Shown: in pieces, positions 7,414 through 15,803 of the stretch
Position numbering within the stretch: the stretch's first letter is position 1
Layout of the letters: every line of letters starts with the position of its first letter
Assembly: GCA_036395835.1 (NCBI GenBank)
Contig: DASWCW010000159.1
Coordinates: 1 to 22,041, forward strand
Reading direction: 5' to 3'
DNA length: 22,041 nucleotides
Source of the DNA: AP-16 sp036395835
GTDB lineage: Bacteria > Pseudomonadota > Alphaproteobacteria > Rhizobiales > Xanthobacteraceae
Notes under the pieces: generated by a model
Database searches by the model: none
What the model saw: the letters and a program-made list of their open reading frames with translations, nothing else
What the model was told of the DNA's origin: nothing
Made by a program: the position numbers and the translations under genes

Positions 7414-7892
7414 TGCTGCGCTCGGCCCTCATCGGAGCCGCCCGCGACGCGCTGGCCGAGGCGGAACATTCCGGCCGAGTGCTGATTCAGCCGTTGTCGG
7501 TCGCTTATACGCGGCCTCACGGGCTGCCGATCGGATGCCTGCACCGGCCCGTGGCCGCCCGGTATGGCGGCATGGACCTGATGCCGCACCTGATCCGGGT
7601 GCTCGAGGAGGGCGGTTTCGACGTCGTCCTGACCTGGGGCGAGCCGTCGCATAGGAGGCGCAGACGGATCGCAAAGCGTTGGCAAAGTCGACTGGAACTC
7701 ACCGTGCGCGGGCTCACCATGGCCGCCTTGCGGGATCGCCCGGCGGGGCGGAGCGGCGGCCATTCCTTTTTGCCCGGAAAGCCGGTAAGAGAGGCCCCCG
7801 ACCGCGAACAGGGTATGACGGAAGCACCGGAATTCGTCGAGATGCGCCGTGAGCCCGAGCGGCCCGGATCGACGTCGACCCGAGCGGCATGA
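7413..7892 (+). pseudogene. remnant of a PlsC-type (OlsA-like) 1-acylglycerol-3-phosphate acyltransferase
   Basis: An ORF of 159 codons remains, but only its first part resembles anything: SALIGAARDAL followed by VLIQPLSVAYTRPHGLPIG and a GEP-ended segment. These match the C-terminal third of the PlsC/OlsA acyltransferases that normally sit between fur and miaB in rhizobial relatives. The catalytic HxxxxD motif and the EGT substrate motif are missing, and homology starts within a few bases of the fur stop, as if an internal deletion had fused them. After GEP (7641-7646) the expected sequence jumps to another frame: 7655-7690 reads EAQTDRKALAKS, preceded by an amber TAG at 7652-7654. The original frame then resumes at 7692 with LELTVRGLT. 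Net effect: one base lost near 7645, one gained near 7691, one stop. The last 50 codons resemble nothing. A functional short peptide is possible but unlikely. Confidence 0.65.
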
Positions 7893-9286
7893 GCGAACCC
7901 CGTAAGCTCCACGTCAAGTCCTACGGCTGTCAGATGAACGCCTACGATTCGCAGCGTATGGCGGACCTGCTGACGCGGGAAGGATTCGTCGAAACCCCCG
8001 CCGCCGAGACGGCCGAGTTGGTGATCCTCAACACCTGTCACATCCGCGAGAAGGCGGCCGAGAAGGTCTATTCGGAGCTCGGCCGCATTCGCAAATGGAA
8101 GGAGCGCGCCGAGGCCGAGGGCCGCCGCATGAGGATCGTCGTCGCCGGCTGTGTGGCGCAGGCGGAGGGCGAGGAGATCCTGCGCCGCGCGCCGCTGGTC
8201 GACATCGTGGTCGGACCGCAGAATTACCATCGCCTGCCCGCGCTGCTCGATCGCGCCGAGCGCGAAGGCAAGCTGGTCGACACCGAGTTCGCGGCGGAGA
8301 GCAAATTCGACGCGCTCGAGCCGGCCGGCCGCGAGGCGATCCGGCGCCGCGGCGTATCGGCTTTCGTCACCGTGCAGGAGGGCTGCGACAAGTTCTGCAC
8401 GTTCTGCGTCGTGCCCTATACGCGCGGCGCGGAGATCTCGCGTCCGGTCGAAAACATCATCGCCGAGGTGAAGCATCTCGCTCGGGCCGGCGTGCGCGAA
8501 GTGACGCTGATCGGCCAGAACGTCAATGCCTACCATGGCGAGGGACCCGACGGCCGCGCATGGACGTTGGGCCGGCTGCTGCATCGGGCGGTCGAGCTCT
8601 CCGGGATCGCCCGCATCCGCTACACCACGAGCCATCCGCGCGACGTCGACGACAGCCTCCTCGCCGCGCATCGCGACCTGCCGCAGCTGATGCCGCATCT
8701 GCATCTGCCGGTGCAGTCGGGTTCCGACCGCATGCTCGCCGCAATGAACCGCCGGCACGAACGCAGGGATTACTTGCGGACTGTGGCGCGCATGCGGGAC
8801 GCGCGCCCCGACATGGCGTTCTCCTCGGATTTCATCGTCGGCTTCCCGGGCGAGACCGAATCCGATTTCGGGCAGACCCTGTCGATCGTCGAAGCAGTCG
8901 GCTACGCGGGCGCATTCTCGTTCAAATATTCGCCGCGCCCGGGAACGCCGGCCGCCGCCATGGCCGATCAGGTACCCGAACCGGTCAAGAACGAACGCCT
9001 GGCGCGGCTCCAAGCGGCGATCGACCGCAACCAGGCGGCCTTCAACGCGCGCTGCCTCGGCACGACCTTGGACGTGCTGCTGGAAAAGCCAGGCCGTCGC
9101 CCGGGTCAGCTCGTCGGCCGCTCGCCCTATCTGCAGCCGGTGCAAATCATGCTGCCGGAAAGCCGGATCGGCGATATCGTGCCGGTGACGGTCACGGAAA
9201 TCGGTTCCAACAGCCTGTTCGGAAGGCTTGCGGGCGAAGCCTCGCGTTCGGATCGCACCGCGTCCTTGCTTGCGGTAGGAAGCTGA
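7889..9286 (+). CDS. miaB: tRNA-2-methylthio-N6-isopentenyladenosine synthase (methylthiotransferase)
   Basis: This 465-aa radical-SAM methylthiotransferase converts i6A37 to ms2i6A37 in tRNAs reading UNN codons. The N-terminal UPF0004 domain binds the auxiliary 4Fe-4S cluster through Cys14 (YGCQMN), Cys50 (NTCHIREKA) and Cys88 (AGCVAQ). The radical-SAM triad is Cys166, Cys170 and Cys173 in EGCDKFCTFCVVPYTRG. A C-terminal TRAM domain (about 375-445) should grip the tRNA. Full length for the family. ATG 7889 overlaps the end of the upstream remnant ORF; no strong ribosome-binding site is visible, and the frame is closed a short way upstream, so no longer start is available. phoH follows after 4 bp. 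Confidence 0.97.
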   Translation: MSEPRKLHVKSYGCQMNAYDSQRMADLLTREGFVETPAAETAELVILNTCHIREKAAEKVYSELGRIRKWKERAEAEGRRMRIVVAGCVAQAEGEEILRRAPLVDIVVGPQNYHRLPALLDRAEREGKLVDTEFAAESKFDALEPAGREAIRRRGVSAFVTVQEGCDKFCTFCVVPYTRGAEISRPVENIIAEVKHLARAGVREVTLIGQNVNAYHGEGPDGRAWTLGRLLHRAVELSGIARIRYTTSHPRDVDDSLLAAHRDLPQLMPHLHLPVQSGSDRMLAAMNRRHERRDYLRTVARMRDARPDMAFSSDFIVGFPGETESDFGQTLSIVEAVGYAGAFSFKYSPRPGTPAAAMADQVPEPVKNERLARLQAAIDRNQAAFNARCLGTTLDVLLEKPGRRPGQLVGRSPYLQPVQIMLPESRIGDIVPVTVTEIGSNSLFGRLAGEASRSDRTASLLAVGS

Positions 9287-9290
9287 AGAC

Positions 9291-10321
<1,031 letters not shown>

Positions 10322-10325
<4 letters not shown>

Positions 10326-10825
10326 GTGTGCATCGTCCCGAGCACGCAGCCGCCGCCGAGGTCGAGGGAATGCGGCTCGAAATCGAAGTCGCGCCGGCCG
10401 CCGCCGCGGCCGCCCCCGAGGCGCTCGACGTCGTCGCTCGCGCGATCCGCGCCGCGGACGCGGCGGCGGGTCCGGTCGAGGGCGTGATCGGCGTGCTCAT
10501 CGAGGATGATGCTGCGATCCGCGAATTGAACCGCCAGTGGCGGGGCATCGACGAGCCGACCAACGTTCTGTCCTTCCCGGCTGCCGCCACGCCCTCGATC
10601 GCGCCCAGACACTTCGGCGACATCGCCATCTCCTACGAGACGGTGGCCCGGGAAGCGGAAGCCGAGGCGCGACCCTTCGCCCATCATCTTGCCCATCTTG
10701 CGGTGCATGGCTTCCTGCACCTTCTGGGCTACGATCATCAATCGGACGCGGCCGCCGAGGAGATGGAGGGCCTCGAGCGCAAGATCCTCGCGCGGCTCGA
10801 CATGCCCGATCCTTACCGAACGTAG
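10322..10825 (+). CDS. ybeY: endoribonuclease YbeY, rRNA maturation factor
   Basis: This 167-aa metal-dependent single-strand endoribonuclease is needed for 16S rRNA 3' maturation and 70S quality control. The zinc motif is complete: His129, His133 and His139 in HGFLHLLGYDH. WRGIDEPTNVLSFP (73-86) and FGDIAIS (98-104) are the other conserved blocks. The start is GTG 10322, overlapping the phoH stop by four bases, which implies translational coupling. The first 30 residues are Ala-rich and poorly conserved, as is common in rhizobial members. The chain phoH-ybeY-corC-lnt is a well-known bacterial gene order. Confidence 0.96.
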
Positions 10826-10840
10826 GCCGATTCGATTCCC

Positions 10841-12001
10841 ATGCCCGAGCCCGACGCGCCCAGTCGCAACGAACCGACCGGCGTCCGCAGCGAGCGCTAC
10901 CAGCTCCCCGTTCCGGTGCCCCGCGTCAGCGAGGACACCCGGGACCGCGCGGGCTGGCTGGTTCGGATGCTGCGCAGTCTGTTCGGTTGGAAGCACGGGT
11001 CGATCCGCGCCGATCTCGAAGTCGTGCTCGAGGCCGGCGCCGCCGGCGAAACCGGGTTTTCGCCGGAAGAACGCGCGATGCTCAAAAACATCCTCGGCCT
11101 GCGCGAACGGCGGGTCGAGGACGTGATGGTGCCGCGCGCGGACATCGTCGCCGTGCAGCAGGACATCCTGCTGGGCGATCTCGTCAAGGTGTTCGAGGGC
11201 GCCGGCCACTCGCGGCTCGTGGTCTACAACGACACGCTCGACGACCCGATCGGGATGGTGCACATCCGCGACCTGATCGCCTTCATGGCGTCGCGCGCCG
11301 CGGTCGGCGAGCGCGTGAATCGGCGTCGCAAGAAGCCGTTTCCGGCCGGCCTCGATCTCAAGGCGGTCGACTTGTCGATCTCGCTGTCCTCCGCCGACAT
11401 CATCCGAAAAATCCTGTTCGTTCCGCCGTCGATGCCGGCGATCGATCTCTTGGCGAAGATGCAGGCGACCCGCATCCACCTCGCGCTGGTCATCGACGAA
11501 TACGGCGGCAGCGACGGCATCGTCTCCATGGAGGACATCGTCGAGCAGATCGTCGGCGACATCGAGGACGAACACGACGAGGCGGAAATGCCCGCCGCCG
11601 TTCGCCAGCCGGACGGCTCGTTCCTGGCCGACGCGCGCGCGCATCTCCAGGACGTGAGCCACATCGTCGGCCCCGAGTTCGACGTCGGCAAGGTGGCCGA
11701 GGAGGTCGATACGCTCGGCGGCTATCTCGTTTTGCAGATCGGGCGCGTGCCGGTGCGCGGCGAATTGGTGCCGGGTCCCCTCGGGTTCGAGATCGAGGTG
11801 CTCGATGCGGATCCGCGGCGCGTCAAACGAGTGAGAATCTACCGCGGCAAGGACCGGCCGGGCCGGCGCGACCGCGCCGTAAAACGACGCGATGGCCAGC
11901 CCGAAGCGGAGAGCCCTTCGAACCCCGTGCCGAATCCGACCGCGGAAGCCGGCAGCATGCGGGGCAGCAACGTCTCGCCTCCTTCCGACGCGACCTCGTA
12001 G
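10841..12001 (+). CDS. CorC/TlyC-type CBS-domain protein (hemolysin family)
   Basis: This 386-aa protein has a tandem CBS pair. The first begins near residue 91 with RVEDVMVPRADIVAV, and the second lies at about 178-245 and includes HLALVIDEYGGSDGIVSMEDIVEQIVGDIEDE. The CorC/HlyC transporter-associated domain follows (about 250-335, ending in the REL-like RGELVPGPLGFEIEVLDADPRRVKRVRI). No DUF21 membrane domain is present, so this is the short soluble CorC/TlyC form. Members are linked to Mg/Co efflux or to ybeY-linked functions; the hemolysin name is misleading. The C-terminal 55 residues are charged then Pro/Ser-rich and probably disordered. It begins 15 bp after ybeY and ends 12 bp before lnt. 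Confidence 0.92.
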   Translation: MPEPDAPSRNEPTGVRSERYQLPVPVPRVSEDTRDRAGWLVRMLRSLFGWKHGSIRADLEVVLEAGAAGETGFSPEERAMLKNILGLRERRVEDVMVPRADIVAVQQDILLGDLVKVFEGAGHSRLVVYNDTLDDPIGMVHIRDLIAFMASRAAVGERVNRRRKKPFPAGLDLKAVDLSISLSSADIIRKILFVPPSMPAIDLLAKMQATRIHLALVIDEYGGSDGIVSMEDIVEQIVGDIEDEHDEAEMPAAVRQPDGSFLADARAHLQDVSHIVGPEFDVGKVAEEVDTLGGYLVLQIGRVPVRGELVPGPLGFEIEVLDADPRRVKRVRIYRGKDRPGRRDRAVKRRDGQPEAESPSNPVPNPTAEAGSMRGSNVSPPSDATS

Positions 12002-12013
12002 GCGGGTGCGCGG

Positions 12014-13606
12014 GTGAAGCTCAGGCGCGTTGCCTACTCCATCGTGGTCGCATGGGGCTGGCGCCGCGCGGCAATCGCATTTGGCGCCGGCCTGGTTTCG
12101 GTTCTGGCGCTCGCGCCGGTCAACGCCTGGCCGGTGCTGTTCCTCACGTTTCCGGTCCTGGTCTGGCTCCTCGACGGTTCGGGCGCGGGAGCGCTCGCCG
12201 GCGTGGGCAGCGCCGCGCTCGCCGGGTGGTGCTTCGGTTTCGGCTATTTCCTCGCGGGCCTCTACTGGACCGGCTTTGCGTTTCTGGTCGACGTCGAGAC
12301 CTTCGGCTGGTTGCTGCCGTTCGCCGTGATCGGGCTTCCGGCCGGGCTCGCGCTTTTTACCGCGCTCGGTCTTGCGCTGGCGCAAGCCTTGTGGACGCGC
12401 GGCCCGGCTCGCCTCCTCACCCTCGCCGTCGCGTTGACCGCATCCGAATGGTTGCGCGCACACGTGCTGAGCGGATTTCCCTGGAACGCGTTCGGATATG
12501 CCCTCACCGGTCCGCTGATGCTGGCGCAAAGCTCGGCTCTGATCGGCCTGTGGGGTCTCACGTTGTTCGCCGTGTATTTGTTCGCGAGCCCCGCCGTGCT
12601 CGCCGATGATCCCATGGACCGTGGCCGGGTCTGGCTCGCGCCGGTGCTGGCGCTCGCGGTGCTCGCGGCGCTCGCCGCTTATGGAGCCGTGCGATTGGCG
12701 CAGGCGCCGACCACTTTCGTGGCCGGCGTGCGGCTGCGGATCATGCAGCCAAACCTGCCCCAGGACGACAAGTTCAACTATGCGGCGAAGCAACAAGTGA
12801 TGAGCCGGTACCTGGCGCTCTCGGGTCGCGCCGAACCCGGGTCGGCCGGGCTCGAGGATGTGACGCATCTGATCTGGCCGGAATCGGCGTTCCCGTTCTT
12901 TCTGACGCGGGAGCCCGACGCGCTCGCGCAAATCGCGACGCTGCTGGCGAACCGGACGGTGCTGATCACGGGAGCGGCGCGCATCGCGGATCCGGCGCCG
13001 GGTACTCAAGCGCTGCGCGCTTTCAATTCGATCTACGTCATCGATCGCGACGGCTCGGTCCTGGCCGTCTACGACAAGGTCCACCTCGTTCCGTTCGGCG
13101 AATATCTGCCGTTCCAGGGTTGGCTCGAGAGCATCGGGCTCGTGCAGCTGACCAAGCTGCAGGGCGGGTTTGTTGCCGGCGATCGCCGGCGCGCCTTGGC
13201 GCTGAGGGACGCGCCCTCGTTGCTGCCGCTGATCTGCTACGAGATCATCTTCCCGGATGAAGCGGTGCCGAAAGGCGAACGCCCGGGCTGGCTGCTCAAC
13301 GTCACCAACGACGGCTGGTTCGGCAACAGTTCGGGCCCGTATCAGCACTTCCAGCAGGCGCGCGTGCGCGCGATCGAGCAGGGGCTGCCCTTGGTGCGTG
13401 CCGCCAACACCGGAATTTCCGCGGTGGTCGATCCGTTGGGGCGGATCGTCAAGGAGCTGCCGCTCGGGGCCGAGGGCGTGATCGACTCCGCACTGCCCCG
13501 GCCGCTCGAACCGACGCCCTATCTTCGCGGCGGAGACGTTTTGGTAAAAGTCCTGTTCGGCCTCGGCTTGCTGCTCGTCGTTCGCCGGCGCTTGCGATCG
13601 CCGTGA
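12014..13606 (+). CDS. lnt: apolipoprotein N-acyltransferase
   Basis: This 530-aa inner-membrane enzyme adds the third acyl chain to the N-terminal Cys of apolipoproteins. The first 215 residues contain several hydrophobic spans, for example GLVSVLALAPVNAWPVLFLTFPVLVWLL near the N-terminus, and the WLRAHVLSGFPWNAFGYAL block. The periplasmic nitrilase-fold domain (about 230-495) holds the catalytic triad: Glu290 (WPESAFPF), Lys355 (YDKVHLVPFGEYLPF) and Cys408 (LICYEIIFPD). NVTNDGWFGNSSGPYQH follows, and a last hydrophobic span ends the protein. Full length for the family. It uses a GTG start 12 bp after corC. Confidence 0.97.
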   Translation: MKLRRVAYSIVVAWGWRRAAIAFGAGLVSVLALAPVNAWPVLFLTFPVLVWLLDGSGAGALAGVGSAALAGWCFGFGYFLAGLYWTGFAFLVDVETFGWLLPFAVIGLPAGLALFTALGLALAQALWTRGPARLLTLAVALTASEWLRAHVLSGFPWNAFGYALTGPLMLAQSSALIGLWGLTLFAVYLFASPAVLADDPMDRGRVWLAPVLALAVLAALAAYGAVRLAQAPTTFVAGVRLRIMQPNLPQDDKFNYAAKQQVMSRYLALSGRAEPGSAGLEDVTHLIWPESAFPFFLTREPDALAQIATLLANRTVLITGAARIADPAPGTQALRAFNSIYVIDRDGSVLAVYDKVHLVPFGEYLPFQGWLESIGLVQLTKLQGGFVAGDRRRALALRDAPSLLPLICYEIIFPDEAVPKGERPGWLLNVTNDGWFGNSSGPYQHFQQARVRAIEQGLPLVRAANTGISAVVDPLGRIVKELPLGAEGVIDSALPRPLEPTPYLRGGDVLVKVLFGLGLLLVVRRRLRSP

Positions 13607-13767
13607 GCTCGCGCAAGCTTGCATTCCGATCCGAAGCTGCTGCGGCCCGGGAGAGGGTGCTCGTCGCGCGCCTGCGGCGCTCGTGTGCGCTCACTTGACC
13701 TCACTGGCGGACGCTGCAACAACCGCCGCCGGCCATGGCCGCGAGGCGGTCCGGCGGGGAGAGCGCA

Positions 13768-14961
13768 GTGTCACGCAGCAGCTATCTGTTCACCAGCGAG
13801 TCGGTGGCCGAAGGCCATCCCGACAAGGTCTGCGACCGGATTTCCGACGAGGTAGTGGACGCGTTCTTCGAGCTCGCGCCGCGGCACGGGTGGGAGCCGG
13901 CCCAGATCCGCGTCGCCTGCGAGACGCTCGCCACCACCAACCGCGTCGTGATCGCCGGAGAGACGCGCGGACCTTCCGCCATTACCCGCGATTACGTCTC
14001 TCACATCGCGCGGCTCGCGATCAAGGACATCGGCTACGAGCAGCCCGGATTCCATTGGGAAACGGCGGAGATTGCCGTGCATCTGCACGCGCAATCAGCC
14101 GATATCGCGCAAGGCGTGGATTCGACCGGCAACAAGGACGAGGGCGCCGGCGATCAGGGCATCATGTTCGGCTATGCGTGCACCGAAACGCCGGAATTGA
14201 TGCCGGCGCCGATCTATTACGCGCATCGCATCCTGAAGCTCCTATCCGAGGCGCGCCGTTCCGGCGACACCGAAGCGCTCGGCCCGGACGCCAAGAGCCA
14301 AGTCACCGTGCGCTACGAGGACGGCAAGCCGGTCGAAGCCACCCAGATCGTGGTGTCGACGCAGCACCTCGACGAGCACCTGTCGTCCCACGACGTGCAG
14401 GCGATCATCGAGCCCTATGTGCGCAAGGCGCTCCCGCCCGGCTGGATCACCAAGTCGACGGTGTGGCACGTCAATCCGACCGGCAAATTCGTCATCGGCG
14501 GCCCGAACGGCGATTGCGGCCTGACCGGGCGCAAGATCATCGTCGATACCTATGGGGGCGCCGCGCCGCACGGCGGCGGTGCATTTTCCGGCAAGGATCC
14601 GTCCAAGGTCGACCGTTCGGCGGCCTATGCGGCGCGCTATCTCGCCAAGAACGTCGTCGCGGCGGGATTGGCGGCGCGATGCACCATTCAGCTTTCCTAC
14701 GCGATCGGAGTTTCCAAGCCGCTCTCGCTCTATGTGGATCTGCACGGCACCGGCGAGATTCCCGAGGCGCGGATCGAGAAGGCTTTGGCGGAGGTAATGG
14801 ATCTCTCCCCCCGCGGCATCCGCGAGCACCTCGGGCTCAACCGGCCGATCTATGCGCGCACCGCCGCCTACGGCCACTTCGGCCGCAAGCCGGAGAACGA
14901 TGGCGGCTTCTCGTGGGAGAAGACCGATCTCGTCGGCGCGATCCGCGGTGCGATCGCCTGA
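13768..14961 (+). CDS. metK: S-adenosylmethionine synthetase
   Basis: This 397-aa cytoplasmic enzyme makes SAM from Met and ATP. I chose GTG 13768 because GGGGAGAG lies five bases upstream and the protein then opens SRSSYLFTSESVAEGHPDK, the usual N-terminus; the in-frame ATG 13735 would add 11 unlike residues. Motifs seen are GHPDK at 16-20, GAGDQGIMFGYA (the signature hexapeptide region), FVIGGPNGDCGLTGRK, and GGGAFSGKDPSKVDRS (signature 2 and the ATP loop). Full length. The 161 bp between lnt and metK contain no gene; a TTGACC at 13695-13700 may be a -35, with only a poor -10 (AACAAC) 17 nt on. SAM from this enzyme also feeds MiaB and TrmB encoded beside it. Confidence 0.96.
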   Translation: MSRSSYLFTSESVAEGHPDKVCDRISDEVVDAFFELAPRHGWEPAQIRVACETLATTNRVVIAGETRGPSAITRDYVSHIARLAIKDIGYEQPGFHWETAEIAVHLHAQSADIAQGVDSTGNKDEGAGDQGIMFGYACTETPELMPAPIYYAHRILKLLSEARRSGDTEALGPDAKSQVTVRYEDGKPVEATQIVVSTQHLDEHLSSHDVQAIIEPYVRKALPPGWITKSTVWHVNPTGKFVIGGPNGDCGLTGRKIIVDTYGGAAPHGGGAFSGKDPSKVDRSAAYAARYLAKNVVAAGLAARCTIQLSYAIGVSKPLSLYVDLHGTGEIPEARIEKALAEVMDLSPRGIREHLGLNRPIYARTAAYGHFGRKPENDGGFSWEKTDLVGAIRGAIA

Positions 14962-14983
14962 ACGGCGGGCCAAGCGGGGTTGC

Positions 14984-15700
14984 ATGCCGCCGGCACCGGG
15001 GATGGACAGGAAGATTGCGAATTCCGAGGAGACGCGGCGTTTTTTCGGGCGACGCAAAGGTCACCGGCTTCGCGCGCATCAGGCCGAGCTGATCGAGACA
15101 TTGCTGCCGCGCCTTGCGCTCGATTTGCGCCATGGTGCCGAACCGCTCCCGACTTTGTTCCCGGTGCCCGTCGGCGAAATTCGGCTCGAGATCGGGTTCG
15201 GCGGCGGCGAGCATCTCATCGCCGAGGCGGTCCGCAATCCGCAGACCGGATTCATCGGCTGCGAGCCGTTCGTGAACGGAATGGCCAAGGCGCTCGCCGC
15301 CATCGAAGCCCAGGGCTTGCGCAATGTTCGGCTGCACCTCGGCGACGCGGTGCCGGTGCTTTCCTGGCTGCCGCCGGCATCGCTCGCCGGCATCGATCTC
15401 CTCTATCCCGATCCGTGGCCGAAGCGCCGGCATTGGAAGCGACGCCTCGTCCAGGACGAGACGATCGCGGCAATGGCCCGGGTGCTGCGGGCCGGAGGGC
15501 TGTTCCGCTTCGCGAGCGACAGCGCGGATTACGCCGCATGGACGCTGCTGCGCTTCCTGCGCGCGCCCGATTTCATCTGGACGGCGGAACGCGCGGAGGA
15601 TTGGCGAAAGCCCTGGCCGGATTTCATCGATACGCGTTACCACCTCAAGGCGGCGCGCCAGAGTCGCACGCCTACCTGCCTGGTGTTTCGACGTATTTAG
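14984..15700 (+). CDS. trmB: tRNA (guanine-N7)-methyltransferase
   Basis: This is a 238-aa class I SAM methyltransferase that makes m7G46 in the tRNA variable loop. The N-terminal RRFFGRRKGHRLR block, the SAM-binding GFGGGEHL (71-78) and the family signature PDPWPKRRHWKRR (142-154) are all present, and DTRYHLKA near the C-terminus fits the substrate-binding TxxE/K region. ATG 14984 has GGGG four to five bases upstream and lies 22 bp past the metK stop; ATG 15002 is an alternative with no spaced ribosome-binding site. Probably co-transcribed with metK. Confidence 0.95.
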   Translation: MPPAPGMDRKIANSEETRRFFGRRKGHRLRAHQAELIETLLPRLALDLRHGAEPLPTLFPVPVGEIRLEIGFGGGEHLIAEAVRNPQTGFIGCEPFVNGMAKALAAIEAQGLRNVRLHLGDAVPVLSWLPPASLAGIDLLYPDPWPKRRHWKRRLVQDETIAAMARVLRAGGLFRFASDSADYAAWTLLRFLRAPDFIWTAERAEDWRKPWPDFIDTRYHLKAARQSRTPTCLVFRRI

Positions 15701-15745
15701 CCGGAGCCTACGCAGGTTTTTAGATGCCGGAGCGCTGCAGGAAAT

Positions 15746-15774
15746 TTGGGTCGTTTTCGCTAACTACCTAGGGT
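15746..15774 (+). promoter_or_regulatory. possible promoter of the TPR gene
   Basis: TTGGGT (15746-15751), a 17-nt spacer and TAGGGT (15769-15774) lie about 30 nt before ATG 15804 in the only AT-richer patch of this gap. The -35 is fair and the -10 is poor (three of six), so this is a tentative call. Confidence 0.25.
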
Positions 15775-15803
15775 AATAGTGCCGGCCTCGGGAGGGTCAG
15801 CTC

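Noticed and set aside
13619..13767. A SAM-sensing riboswitch upstream of metK
   Set aside because: I compared it by eye with remembered SAM-II and SAM/SAH consensus elements and saw no convincing match; a covariance-model search would settle it.
15706..15722. Weak terminator after trmB (GCCT/AGGT with five Ts)
   Set aside because: The stem has only four pairs, one of them G-U, which is too weak to call.
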